This document shows, in pieces, positions 10,701 through 18,474 of a stretch of 64,000 nt of DNA. Within the stretch, counting starts at the first letter, position 1; every line of letters begins with the position of its first letter. Position numbers and translations under genes: made by a program. The stretch is taken from assembly GCA_964019695.1 (NCBI GenBank), contig CAXHUL010000250.1, forward strand, positions 186,001 through 250,000, read 5' to 3'. The notes under the pieces are model-generated. The model was not told the DNA's origin, did not search any database, and saw only the letters and a list, made by a program, of their open reading frames with translations. Origin of the DNA: Loripinus fragilis (lineage: Eukaryota; Mollusca; Bivalvia; Lucinida; Lucinidae).

Positions 10701-13700
10701 AGCTAACTTAGAAGATTTTCCATTGGGTAATTTGATTGAAGACTTGCATAATAAATGGCAGATTGAACCTATAGCAGCAGAACATTTCCCACTATGGGGT
10801 TATTTAATAATTGTTATGTCTGTTATCATTATTCTTTGTGTTTTGGCCACATACTTACTGAAATGTAAGTTCAAAATTCTCAAAAACATGCCCTGCCTTG
10901 TCATGAGAAAGCCCAAAATAAGGGAAGGTCTTAAGACGAAACCGAGCGTGACAGAAGGTGACGACAACATGGTAGAAGTTGCCACATCTTTACTGACGGA
11001 CATAGAGCGACCGACGACATCTAACAGAATCATAAAGGAGAAGTTTGTAGTGTTGGACACTAAATAATTGAAAAATTACTAAACCAGATGCTTTACCTCC
11101 ACTTGGTTTCAGGTCATGGAGCTCGACGCTAGATACGTAAATTGCTGGGACACCTTTAACATGCTGATTGACCTGAATAAAGGGAGAGAAGAGCTGAAAC
11201 GATGGATAAACTTAAACATCTCTAACTTTCGAGAGAATGAGCATCGTCCGATTATGAGCAAGCCTGAGCAGGTGTTCACAGACATTGTGGTCGACAAAAT
11301 TACTTCAAACTTTCCGAGGGAAGCTGACGACGTACAGACATTGATTGGCATGTGTATGCATGCCAAGGAATTAATCGAGAAGGCGTTGCCATTGCTTGAG
11401 ATTCAAAGGGTTTCACCGAGATACCTGTACTGGCTATTATGTTTCCATTTATGTAGTCAGATGTTTTCTGAGACAGAGTATGAGTTTAAGTCATATATTG
11501 ACCCCTACTTCATAGAGACAAGGGTTATGTGGTCCATGGCATTTCAAGCTATGCATGAGCATCAATGAGTACCAGTGTATGATACCATCAATCTCACTGG
11601 TATGAGAAGACTGCCATAAAAACAAGACTATGATGTTGAACAATGACTATTATTCTTTCAGAAGCCATGTCTCAAGGAATAGCCAGCCTAAGTACGCCTA
11701 CTGATCCAGCACGTGCTAAAGAATTATTGGAAGAACTGTACCAGCTTTATAATATTGATTTACTACAGCCACTCAGATCGTGTATTCTGGGAATTCATCT
11801 GGTGACAGAATTCATAGAACATAAGTTAAACCAGGGAGTGGAGGAATCCACACTATTAGAATCGCTTATCGCATGGAAAACCAGGAATGACTTTGACAGA
11901 GCCACTAAAGCTACATCTACCGAGGACCTCCAGGACAGTGAAACGACAAATGAAGAGACCCCAATGTGAACTTATGTGTATATGTGACTTACATGTTACA
12001 TGCCTTCCTGAATATTATTTTTGTAGAAAATCGCGCGAGGCGTAAATCTTATGCCTCATGCGATTGTCTTGTAGGTTCGGGAGGGATGTAACACTTTTGT
12101 GTATAGGTACTTTTTATTCATGTAATGGCATGTATGTGCCCAATTTCAGCAGTTATGAAATACTCAAGTGGACAGCTCATTAACTGAAGTTAATAAGGGT
12201 CAACCTATCAGAAATATCACGATTCGTTTGATCTTATTTTTAGTGTCTCCCAATAAACACTTATATAGCTAGCTGAAGGGTTGTTAATGGTAGGCTATAG
12301 AGTTCAGTAAAGGGTTGTATATCCGACCTTGCTGCGCCATACAATATTTCAATACATTGCAGACTCAGAACAGTTGGCTTCTGGTGAAGCTGTCTGATCA
12401 GGTCTGCACTGTTTGTGTTTCGAATGGAAACGTTTGCCATAGTTTGGCGTCATTAGAATGACAATTGATAAAAACATAAATTGGTTCAGGTTCTTCGGCG
12501 TAGCAGGGGTTTAATGTGACCATGATAATTGTGAATTTCATTTCGACCAATCGAAATGGCTCTACTATCCTAACCTTTACCGATAACCAATAGAAAATAC
12601 GCTTCTATGAACAGATGGGATTGGAGATACCTCAAAACCGGGGTGCATCCATTTCCACAGGAAGTTTTTTGGCTTGACACAAGAGAGTGAAATTGGGAAA
12701 GGTTTTGGACAGTCGGGTTTCTAAAAAAATATTATTAAATTATAAAAATAAATCACTCCACTTTGGACTTGTAAAATAAATTGACAAAATTCAGGGTTGT
12801 TAATCATTGACTTAAGAAAAAAATACACAACGCGGAGGAACAGTATAGACTTTGATCAGTAATCACACTTGTTGATTGGTACCGTGCCCATAGATATTGA
12901 CAGTGGTACATTTGTTGATTTGGTCCGCATGACCAGGACAGAACTTGATCAGTGAACACCGTAGTACTACAGTTTGAGAACAAATTGACAGGATTTCACC
13001 AAATTATATATATGCATTGATATATTACTAGATCTAGGTTGGGATTGTTAGCTCTCATTTTTGCTAATTTGTAACAGAGTTATGGGCCTTGATTTTTTTC
13101 ATACTCAATATCATTAGATTTTCCTGCTCAATATTTTTAGAACTTGGCCTTTTTACTGCATGAAAAGCGCTGCAGCGGGGCTAAAGTCAGGTTCTCTGAC
13201 AATTCTAGTTTGATATAAAAGTAAGAAAGACGGCAAAGATCAGGAAATGATACAATCAAGTACCACACCTGACCCAGGATACCACATGGGAAAGTAACAA
13301 AAATACAATAAACATCACCAACAAGAGCCAAGAGGTCAGGCCTTTCCCAGCAGGTGACCTTAAGGCAGCAATGAACAGAGGCAAAAGCATAAGTAACACA
13401 AGACACAAAAAACGCAAATGATCTACAAAAGAAGTACCGCCTCGGAAACGGTCAGTAAAAATATTTTACTGGAGGGCTTAAACCGGTTTCACGGCCCCAA
13501 CCTCACCCTTAGTTCAGATAGGGATCAAGAAAGACACATAGATGTTTGGTTTGCATGAAAGACCCCTAGCTTATCAATGCATCATCTCCAAAAACATTTA
13601 AAATCAAGATATAAAAAGGAGATAAAGCAAAGATAAGGACTCAACCATATATAAAACTGAATACCGAAGCAAAAGAAATCCAACAGGTAAACCCCGGTGG

Positions 13701-16072
13701 GCCTGTCAACAGCCAAAGCATCAGGCCTCTACCATCTCATCAACAGATAAGTCTTTAAGTCGGAATGTCATAGTCTGAAGTCCGACCCACCGGCGTGTGT
13801 TATTAGAGGAAAGCAAAGTTGCCAACCGTGATTGGGTTGACCACCAAGCATGCAGTCTGTTGCAATACATTAATGTTATAGCCAATCTTTTTATAATGGG
13901 AAATTATCTTAATGAACTGCGCTGAAAAATTATTAGAGCCAACAATCTTCTTCAACCTGTACACCAAGTCACCATAGAATTCAGGTTACGACAGTCCTTG
14001 GCGCAAGAGAGATTTAAGTCCAACTTGGAATTTAGATATATAGTTTACCAGGCTCGACTTTGAGAATGCATGTTGAATCGCTCGGCAGATCCTTATGATT
14101 AAACAAGCATTCTTGAAGCTTTACCTTAGAAATTTGATATAAAAACACACTCACCTAGTATTGTATTTATATCGATATCATAGCTGATATCTGAACTGTT
14201 ATTATTATTTCAGAATCTAAATCTGACACCTGTGCCACGGACATATTTAGAGTAGAACCAACTCAAGGACTTCTAGAAGCCCACATTACCCACATCAGTG
14301 ATAGCAAGATCCTGCTATGTGTATACTTCACAGCAAAGTAAGCCCTAATGTTATGTATCATGAACAAGTAGTAGCTTTCAATAAAGTAGCTGCAGCTAAC
14401 TTACATCAGTGAAAGAAATGTGATTGAGCATACAGTAAAACCTATCTTGAGTGGCCACTCAAAAGAAGACCAAAAAATAGGTTTTGGAGACAGATAATTG
14501 CTTAATGCAGGTCAAAAGTATCCAGTGGAGCATTCTGCAGTACTTTTGACCTGCATTAAGGTACCACATGGCTTTAAGACCTTTGATTGTCTGTTTTTGA
14601 GTGGCCACTTAAGACAGGTTTCAATGTATTGTGATGAAGCAGAATATACAAATAGTAAGGCTCAATGATCAACTTCTCAGATGTTTTTGTCCTGCTAGAT
14701 TTTCCCATTCATATTTATACATATGGGATCATCCATTATATATATTTAAGGGGGCACAGGTTGGAATTCCAAATGAGTCGTGACATGAGGTTTCCAACAA
14801 TGTGGTATGTGCGAACAGCAAAGCCTCAGATCAACCTGCGCATACGCGCAGTCTGATCAGAGCCTTTGCTTTCGCTTGAATATCCTATGAGTGTTCAGCT
14901 ACTGACTTAACATCATTTTGATTTTATAAGCTTAAAAGGAGGCTGTATAGGCTTGTCTGAGTCTACACTTGTCAAAATGCCACATTGATGGAAATAAAGT
15001 ATCATGGCTCAAATTATGTTTTTCTGTACCTAAGTATAGACCCAGAGGTCAGTGCCAAATTCTGAGGCATTCCACTGTTTGCCAAGGTACATGTTTGCTG
15101 TTTTGCAGTTTCAAAGAATTGCCCATAGGAAATCTTTAAAACTCTTGAATTCCTTTTATTTCCATTTGGTCAATGTCATTTAGTGTAGCATTAAAGGTGA
15201 AGTGATCATGCAGCAGAGTGATCTTAGATGTTGTCATCAGTATACAGTAAAACCTGTCTTAAACGGCCACTCATGAAGAAGAACAGAAATTGGTTTCCAC
15301 AACGGATTATCACTTAACGCAGGTCAAAAGTACTTGAGACCAAGGGGCCACGGGTTCAAGCCTCACCTTTAACCTTTTGTATACAAATGGATTTTTTCCT
15401 ACTGGTTTGATACATCAAACTTGGGATGGCCCATTGTTTATATCTAGGGGCTTCAGGCTATATTTTTTTTAAATATTGTATTTTTTTGGTCTGAATATCT
15501 TTTTTACCATAACAAACAATGTCTTCACTGTTTGTAAAAGTACCCGTTTAGGGGTTTCCAGTATACAAAGAGTTAAAGGTAATTTATTTAGCAGTGCATC
15601 TGCCTTGAAAATCAATTTCATTAAGCAGAGAGCACAGGTTTAGATAAACAAAATATTTGTGTTTAAAATTATAATATTTTCTTACCCATCACCTTTAACA
15701 TATGTTTTGGGTGCTCAAAAGAACTGTCTAATTGAGATGGTTCGTTTGAGTACCCACAACATATGTTTTGGTTTAGAAATAGGAAAATTGATTTTTTGTT
15801 ACTCACTCTTAACTAAAGGCCTGAGAGAGTTTAATAAGACTAGGCCCTCATGCCCATAAATCAGACTAGGGTCTGGGTATGTAATAACCAGTCCAGTTAA
15901 AGTGAATAGTAAAAGTTGTTATTAACACTAGAATATATTATTTTTCAGGCATGCTGAGGACTACGAGACAGTATTTACAGTACATGGGGTCCTAGGGGAG
16001 ACTCCCAGACGTTTGTACATCAGAGGTCAAGGCTCCTATGATGTAAAACATGAAGCTATTCTCAACATTTAG
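1547..16072 (+). CDS. C-terminus of an ASH-domain ciliary-type protein (DLEC1/HYDIN-like), spliced
   Basis: The join of 1547-1700, 14214-14337 and 15949-16072 gives about 133 residues ending at TAG. Phases agree at both junctions (1 then 2), giving ..WSISQ|E SKSDTC.. and ..FTA K|HAEDY... The first exon carries the ASH/MSP-type signature LDFGVCLVGQTRELQL followed by SNLTSSHTHWSI. The second gives FRVEPTQGLLEA and LLCVYF. The last ends GETPRRLYIRGQGSYDV. This strand pattern (DFG..xVG, N-T-W, F.V.P..G, V.F, L...G.GSYD) is typical of ASPM-SPD-2-Hydin repeats, which occur in axonemal and centrosomal proteins. The C-terminal position suggests DLEC1, but HYDIN or a CFAP relative is possible. Upstream exons lie outside the window. 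The antepenultimate exon is disturbed by tandem duplication and its own acceptor reads AA, so this allele or assembly may not splice normally. Confidence 0.75.
1649..1920 (+). repeat. 152-bp duplication of the exon 3' half, donor and MITE-B start
   Basis: TTGATGTTG at 1649 recurs at 1801, followed by the same ACCTCTTC, TGGTCAATTTCAC and GGTCAGT donor region and then the intron. The second copy has substitutions in the exon (CCTAAACTG for TCTAACCTG) and is a relic. The duplication ends inside a MITE-B copy that is then broken by the TIR element at 1921. Confidence 0.8.
1921..2480. mobile_element. 560-bp TIR element (Tc1/mariner-like MITE?)
   Basis: 25-bp terminal inverted repeats, TACTGAGGGAAAAAAGTTTA at 1921 and its complement ending at 2480, with one mismatch. 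They are flanked by TATA on both sides (1917-1920, 2481-2484). There is no transposase frame, so it is non-autonomous. It splits a MITE-B copy: CTTTCTTTTATA before and TATATTCATGCTAGG after. The TA-type target fits Tc1/mariner, but the superfamily is inferred. Confidence 0.8.
2481..2655. mobile_element. MITE family B, copy 1 (interrupted)
   Basis: Continues the element broken at 1920, with TTCATGCTAGGCTCC, TTATATAAATAAACTTTCAT and CAGGTCCACTAGTGT in order. It matches 26458-26712 and 33953-34183. Confidence 0.7.
2802..3842. mobile_element. non-autonomous element with internal tandem repeats
   Basis: Left end TATACCCCCCGCAAACTTTG forms a short hairpin with GCAGGGGGTATAC. A CCGTCCGTCC-rich stretch follows, then four tandem units of about 160-195 bp starting near 3091, 3289, 3479 and 3638 (each with CAACTCCTACCACAGC and TGACAGCTGTGAGAACTT). 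The right end GTGCGGGGGGTATC is inverted to the left. This resembles the bivalve class of elements with microsatellite and tandem cores. The class assignment is inference. Confidence 0.65.
3846..4203. other. AT-rich intronic sequence, nothing recognised
   Basis: Long A/T runs, no splice-bounded frame and no clear repeat ends. Confidence 0.4.
4204..4600. mobile_element. foldback element with CRE sites and an 80-bp-arm hairpin
   Basis: Two perfect TGACGTCA palindromes (4214-4221, 4230-4237) precede an inverted repeat. The left arm is about 4417-4497 (GATCAGCTCCAGTGCGTGAA ...) and the right arm about 4500-4583, its near-complement. The frame at 4345-4575 (ATGGCGGAAAGTTGG..) runs through the hairpin, so I do not call it a gene, although its ATG context is good. 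Confidence 0.6.
4214..4237. promoter_or_regulatory. paired CRE-type sites
   Basis: TGACGTCA occurs twice, 16 bp start to start. This is the perfect ATF/CREB half-site palindrome. Function here is not shown. Confidence 0.4.
4785..5250 (+). mobile_element. MITE family C, copy 1
   Basis: A large palindrome (about 4790-4940): TTACTTGATCTGGCATACAG at the left and its complement at the right, around GGTCATACCAT. A tail with the 13-bp palindrome TGACGTTACGTCA (5038-5050) follows. The same composite is inverted at 18690-19165. Confidence 0.75.
5460..6630. repeat. about 153-bp tandem array, left part
   Basis: Starts with a G/C-run head (CCCCATTTTGTAAAAGGGGG, twice). Seven to eight units follow, each with CTCAATATCTTGAGAACAAA, TTTCACCAAATTTTATATATG, GACAAGATCTA and CAGAGTTATGGCCCTTGAT. 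The array is split by the LTR element and continues at 12971. The frame at 6192-6539 is repeat-derived. Confidence 0.8.
6631..7514 (+). repeat. 5' LTR
   Basis: Begins TGTAACACTTTTGTG and ends CCGTAGTACTAC. Contains AATAAA-type signals (near 6796 and 7290). I saw no difference from the 3' LTR in the stretches compared by eye. Confidence 0.9.
7526..7550 (+). promoter_or_regulatory. probable primer-binding site
   Basis: TGGTTGCCGTGCCAGAGGAT followed by CGAAC. It starts with TGG (complement of tRNA CCA) and contains GGATCGAAC, the complement of a T-arm. It lies 11 nt after the LTR, a little further than usual. It resembles an elongator Met tRNA 3' end but is not an exact match to one I know. Related motifs lie at 7412 and 7455 inside the LTR. 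Confidence 0.45.
7851..8249 (+). CDS. gag-like remnant of the LTR element (ORF1)
   Basis: 132 residues from an ATG in the usual gag position, about 335 bp after the LTR. The N-terminal half (MAEFQELAKAINDN..) is acidic and helical. The C-terminus is basic and polar (DKYRPNDRGRHTDRH), like a nucleic-acid-binding tail. At 132 residues it is far shorter than a normal Gag (300-500) and lacks a zinc knuckle and capsid major homology region. The likeliest reading is an internal deletion joining the two ends of a gag gene. No family motif proves it. Confidence 0.5.
   Translation: MAEFQELAKAINDNSQCLVQTAQGMSEHNQTMIKCTKQIVAEVDSLDLGEASDEKSQIFLSIILTQAGNKDKPERAKHKTIFEGNLDKDLVKEIEGIAFSSNKVVKASDEKKGKDFSDKYRPNDRGRHTDRH
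8250..9537 (+). other. non-coding interior of the LTR element (pol missing)
   Basis: No open frame of note and no YXDD-type or integrase signature in the places where pol should lie. Two diverged direct copies of about 100 bp are present (near 8770-8870 and 9180-9270, sharing CGGTAGTTGACG and TCTTACT or TCTACTTACTG). A tract of 13 T lies near 8970. Spliced leader or packaging roles are possible but unproven. Confidence 0.55.
9541..11067 (+). CDS. env-like membrane glycoprotein of the LTR element
   Basis: A frame of about 500 codons, open after a TGA at 9535. 9541 is GTG and the first ATG is at 9574, so the true N-terminus, including a signal peptide that is not seen here, probably comes from a spliced leader. 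Residues about 10-100 look coiled-coil. A central ectodomain has six cysteines spaced over residues about 229-326 plus one near 150, and N-x-S/T sites. A strong transmembrane segment lies at about residues 418-441 (GYLIIVMSVIIILCVLATYL), then a basic tail of about 65 residues. Layout and position before the 3' LTR fit an errantivirus-type Env (baculovirus F-like). I see no clear furin site or fusion peptide. No stop or frameshift interrupts it. Confidence 0.65.
   Translation: MYKLAANQDTLMHVVEESLSILNVSRMEIKENRQRINDLLMLIGSVEDKVINMSNHLEQEIREARTIVVLFSRLNTLIGELKLALSRSMYFYVHFQIQIQAVAMQKLSPTTIPAERLRNMLLEIKDKLPQTVGLPRDPRAHLFDYYKLLSCIPIFDGKHIIISIRVPLVEYSQQFDIFRAYSLPVPLLGRTRVDKDDKKLLAYYKLESNYLAINSDRSQYILLTETQVKDCVQSGLQICNVKSPIRNANVGLNCLLSNFNQDKVHVKKFCNVWIHQTTLPTAFYLSNDVYLVILDKPTVFHLSCKKEESGRQQVDPPFGFLTLHKSCQATSNHFSLLGYFEGRSTENIENFASNMLKDYNISDLRVWDDINRIVPFSNDTIKIPPKLANLEDFPLGNLIEDLHNKWQIEPIAAEHFPLWGYLIIVMSVIIILCVLATYLLKCKFKILKNMPCLVMRKPKIREGLKTKPSVTEGDDNMVEVATSLLTDIERPTTSNRIIKEKFVVLDTK
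11116..11568 (+). CDS. accessory ORF of the LTR element (ORF3), unknown
   Basis: 150 residues from ATG, 48 bp after the env-like stop. Predicted soluble and mostly helical, with aromatic-rich stretches (YLYWLLCFHLC, YIDPYFIETRVMW). No signal peptide and no motif I recognise. It is intact and sits in a place where simple retroelements have nothing, so an accessory role in the element is inferred. A captured host fragment is the alternative. Confidence 0.5.
   Translation: MELDARYVNCWDTFNMLIDLNKGREELKRWINLNISNFRENEHRPIMSKPEQVFTDIVVDKITSNFPREADDVQTLIGMCMHAKELIEKALPLLEIQRVSPRYLYWLLCFHLCSQMFSETEYEFKSYIDPYFIETRVMWSMAFQAMHEHQ
11643..11969 (+). CDS. accessory ORF of the LTR element (ORF4), unknown
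   Basis: 108 residues from ATG, 74 bp after ORF3. Helical N-terminal two thirds (ARAKELLEELYQLYNIDLLQ), then an acidic, Thr/Ser-rich tail. TATTCTTTCAG just after the ATG also looks like a splice acceptor, so it could instead be a 3' exon. No family recognised. Confidence 0.45.
   Translation: MTIILSEAMSQGIASLSTPTDPARAKELLEELYQLYNIDLLQPLRSCILGIHLVTEFIEHKLNQGVEESTLLESLIAWKTRNDFDRATKATSTEDLQDSETTNEETPM
12074..12086 (+). promoter_or_regulatory. polypurine tract
   Basis: GGTTCGGGAGGGA directly abuts the TGTAACAC start of the 3' LTR, the expected place for the plus-strand primer. Confidence 0.65.
12087..12970 (+). repeat. 3' LTR
   Basis: 884 bp, same start and end as the 5' LTR. Followed by the AGTTT target duplication and the resumed tandem array. 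Confidence 0.9.
12971..13137. repeat. about 153-bp tandem array, right part
   Basis: Resumes with GAGAACAAATTGACAGGATT and CAGAGTTATGGGCCTTGATT, the same unit as at 5460-6630. Confidence 0.8.
13218..13836 (+). repeat. repeat family F, copy 1
   Basis: Starts AAAGATCAGGAAATGATACA and ends near TTGCCAACCGTGATTGGGTT. Contains GGAGGGCTTAAACCGGTTT and CGACCCACCGGCGTG. An inverted copy lies at 16722-17335, with partial copies at 25637, 26075 and 63555. Open frames through it on the minus strand are shadows. Confidence 0.75.
14214..14337 (+). CDS. ASH-gene penultimate exon
   Basis: 124 nt between TTATTATTATTTCAG (acceptor at 14213) and GTAAGC (donor at 14338). It reads SKSDTCATDIFRVEPTQGLL, then EAHITHISDSKILLCVYFTA. 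Phase in 1, phase out 2, matching both neighbours. Confidence 0.85.
14431..14630. mobile_element. MITE family I, copy 1
   Basis: Inverted ends: ACAGTAAAACCTATCTTGAG at the left and GAGTGGCCACTTAAGACAGG at the right. The inner part GCATTCTGCAGTACTTTTGA is also palindromic. Relatives at 15241, 21999, 25938 and 63296. Confidence 0.75.
14775..15010 (-). mobile_element. MITE family G, copy 1
   Basis: Terminal inverted repeats around GAGTCGTGACATGAGGTTTCC and the matching end TCATGGCTC, with inner TGCGCATACGCGCAG palindrome and AAAGGAGGCTGTATAGGC. At least seven copies in the window. Confidence 0.7.
15241..15372. repeat. truncated MITE-I fused to a SINE-1 fragment
   Basis: MITE-I left half (ACAGTAAAACCTGTCTTAAA) runs to GCAGGTCAAAAGTACTTGA at 15334. 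Then GAGACCAAGGGGCCACGGGT and TCAAGCCTCACC match the tRNA-like part of SINE-1. Confidence 0.6.
15662..15825. mobile_element. MITE family E, copy 1
   Basis: Nearly perfect palindrome: ACATATGTTTTGGGTGCTCA at the left, GTACCCACAACATATGTT at the right. Copies at 18080, 18475, 25025 and 62975, and amplified at 37891-38243. The frame at 15659-15859 is this element. Confidence 0.75.
15949..16072 (+). CDS. ASH-gene terminal exon
   Basis: Acceptor TATTATTTTTCAG ends at 15948. It reads (K)HAEDYETVFTVHGVLGET, then PRRLYIRGQGSYDVKHEAIL, then NI and TAG at 16070-16072. This is the end of an ASH-type beta domain. I saw no clear AATAAA close downstream. Confidence 0.85.
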
Positions 16073-16104
16073 ATTGACTATTTTAAAAAGCTCTTAGTTC
16101 CATA

Positions 16105-16242
16105 CTTTTGTTGTCTGCTGACCTTTTTCAAAATTAACTTTTTCAAAGAATTATTTCAGTAACACTATTAGTTTCAAACAATTTGGATTCAGATCAGGAC
16201 CGGCGTTCTGTCGGCCCTGATCTGGATCCAAACTCTTTGCAA
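16105..16242. mobile_element. MITE family H, copy 1
   Basis: CAAACAATTTGGATTCAGAT, a self-complementary core (GGACCGGCGTTCTGTCGGCC), then CTGATCTGGATCCAAACTC. Confidence 0.65.
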
Positions 16243-16255
16243 AGATTATCAGCAT

Positions 16256-16500
16256 ATATGGGCCTCAACGCAAGAAAACCTGTCTTCGGGGGTTTGCAAA
16301 CAATAAAGGCACAGACCAGCCTGCGCATCCACGCAGTCTGATCAGCACCTTGGTTATTCGCGTTTTGGAAAGTATCATATCTAAACTTGCTATAAGCAAA
16401 ATTTCAATTTTTTAGCTACTCTGTAGCTGAGGAGACTGGTTTGAGTCTCCCTTTGTCAGAAACCCCGAAGACAGGTTTTGTCACGTCGAGGCCCATATAA
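16256..16500. mobile_element. MITE family A, copy 2
   Basis: Full copy from TATGGGCCTCAACGCAAGAA to GTCGAGGCCCATATAA, with inverted ACCTGTCTTCGGGG ends. Confidence 0.85.
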
Positions 16501-16721
16501 GGGATGATACCTAAGTCTCTGCTAGCAAAGAAAGAGTTAAAGCATCAGTTTCAACTTATGGGTGAAAATTCAAAATTTTCAAAATCCTGAACTTTAGAAA
16601 TTCCCATTTTTAAGCATGCAGTATGCCTAGTAGGAAATACCAAAAATTTTAAATTGAAATGGTTTATTGTCTTCACAGGAATTGAAAACGAATCAGAGAA
16701 GCTATCATAATCTGCCTAATC

Positions 16722-17335
16722 AACCCAATCACAGTTGGCAACTTTGCTTTCCTCTTTAATTGCACGCCGGTGGGTCGGACTTCAGACTCTATGATGGTTC
16801 CGACTTAAAGACTTATCTATTGATGAGATGGTAGGGGCCTGATGCTTTGGCTGTTTGTCGAGCCCACCGGGGTTTACCTGTTGGATTTCTTTTGCTCCGG
16901 TATTCAGTTTAATTTACTGTTGAGTCCTTATCCTTGCTTTATCTCCTTGTTATATCTTGATTTATATGTTTTAGGAGATGATGCATTGATAAGTTAGGGG
17001 TCTTTCATACAAACCAAATATCTATGTGTCTTGATCCACATCTGAATTAAGGGTGAGGTTGGCGCTGTTAAACCGGTTTAAGCCCTCCAGTAAAATAATT
17101 TACTGACCGTTCCAAGGCGGTACTTCTTTTGTGGATCTTTTATGTTTTTGTTCTGTCTTGTGTTTGCTATGTTTTGTGCGCGTCTGTTTATATGTGCTTC
17201 GTGGTCACCTGCTGGGAAAGGGCTGACCTCTTGGCTCTCGTTTGTGGTGTCTTCTGTGAGTTTGTCACTTTCCCATTGGTATCCTGGGTCAGGTGTGGTA
17301 CTTGATTGTATCGATTCCTGATCTTTGCAACCTTA
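16722..17335 (-). repeat. repeat family F, copy 2 (inverted)
   Basis: Reverse complement of 13218-13836, so inverted copies about 2.9 kb apart bracket the last two exons of the ASH gene. The apparent ORF start at 17306 lies in its end. Confidence 0.8.
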
Positions 17336-17388
17336 CTTACTTTAATTCAGCATTTAGAGGCTGACTTTCTATGGCAATGGGAGCACAG

Positions 17389-17574
17389 TGGCTCAGTGCT
17401 TGACTCGAGACTGAGGGGCAGCAGGTTTGAGCCTCACCGGCGTCACTTCTTTGAGTACTTGAGCAAGAACATTAATCATAGCTTAGAACTGGTTCAACCC
17501 AGGAAGACCCGTCCCTTTAAAACTGAAAGATTGTTGATGGAACGTAAAGAATCAAATTTAACAAAATAGCAAAT
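17389..17574 (+). mobile_element. SINE-1 (tRNA-derived), plus strand
   Basis: Starts GGGAGCACAGTGGCTCAGTG (A-box TGGCTCAGTG) with a B-box-like GGTTTGAGCCT. The body has AGAACTGGTTCAACCCAGGA, ending AAAGAATCAAATTTAACAAA. Flanked by ACTTTCTATGG at 17374-17384 and 17575-17585, the target duplication. The 87-codon frame at 17306-17569 is this SINE, not a secreted protein. Confidence 0.85.
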
Positions 17575-17789
17575 AACTTTCTATGGAAAGTCAGCCTCAA
17601 AATCCTGAATTCAGGAATAATCCTGAAAACTTTCACCCATGCAGATAACAAAGTTTGTGACAGAAGGTTTGACAGTTTATGCGGTTCACACAAACCACTA
17701 AGCTTTTTGAGGTTTGTTTAACACACATTTTTTGACTGTAAATTCTAGAATGGACTTTAATGGTTAACTTTTCTTATCAGCCAATTGTT

Positions 17790-18021
17790 TAGAAAGTTCT
17801 GGGCCTTTCCAGCTTGTTAGAAATATACAGTTAAGTGATAGCTCTACTAGAAAGTTCTAGGCCTTTCCAGCTTGTTAGAAATATACAGTTAAGTGATTGC
17901 TCTACTAGAAAGTTCTAGGCCTTTCCAGCTTGTTAGAAATATACAGTTAAGTGATTGCTCTACTAGAAAGTTCTAGGCCTTTCCAGCTTGTTAGAAATAC
18001 ACAGTAAAGTGATTGCTCTTC
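17790..18021. repeat. 58-bp tandem repeat x4
   Basis: AGAAAGTTCT starts at 17791, 17849, 17907 and 17965. Units share GGCCTTTCCAGCTTGTTAGA and CAGTTAAGTGATTGC. Confidence 0.9.
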
Positions 18022-18079
18022 TGGTCACAACCCTGTTGTGTCTTTTACAATATCAATGTTGGATAAGCAAATTTTTGAG

Positions 18080-18245
18080 TGTAAAATTGTAATTATTTTC
18101 TTACCTATCAACTTAAACATGTATTTTGGGTGCTTAAAAGAACCGTCTCATTGCTGACTTTCTTTTGAGTACTATACCCACAACATGTGTTTTGATTGAG
18201 AAATAAGTAAAATTATTTTCAAATACACACTTTTATCTGGAGGCC
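18080..18245. mobile_element. MITE family E, copy 2
   Basis: ACATGTATTTTGGGTGCTTA paired with TGAGTACTATACCCACAACA, with inner AACCGTCTCATTGCTGA. Confidence 0.65.
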
Positions 18246-18474
18246 TGTAAATTATAGTCTGATCCATACCTATAGACAGACTGATCAGATCCTTCATTTT
18301 CCTCATATTCATGTACATTGTACTTGAAGAGGTCAATTCTTTTCTAACATTTAAAAGAAAGCATTATGAAAAAACAACAACTAGTTTTTACAAATAAGTC
18401 TGTGGCATTCTAGCAAAATAAAGAAAATTGGTAAATATTGAGATTTGCCGGTCCAATGTCCTCAAAAAATTGTG

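Larger units (their letters stand above)
6631..12970 (+). mobile_element. LTR retroelement with env-like gene, no pol
   Basis: Two direct repeats of equal length (884 bp) flank 4.57 kb. The 5-bp target duplication AGTTT (6626-6630, 12971-12975) and the restored empty site CAATAGTTTGAGAACAAA match the interrupted tandem array. Internal order is a PBS-like site, a short gag-like ORF, about 1.3 kb without coding, an env-like ORF, two small ORFs and a polypurine tract. I see no protease, reverse transcriptase, RNase H or integrase motif, so it must be mobilised in trans. The apparently identical LTRs imply recent insertion. A Metaviridae (Gypsy/errantivirus-like) origin is the likeliest, inferred from order and the env-like product. 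Confidence 0.85.

Noticed and set aside
17306..17569. small secreted protein with signal-like start
   Set aside because: The frame begins in repeat family F and runs through SINE-1 on the coding-like strand.
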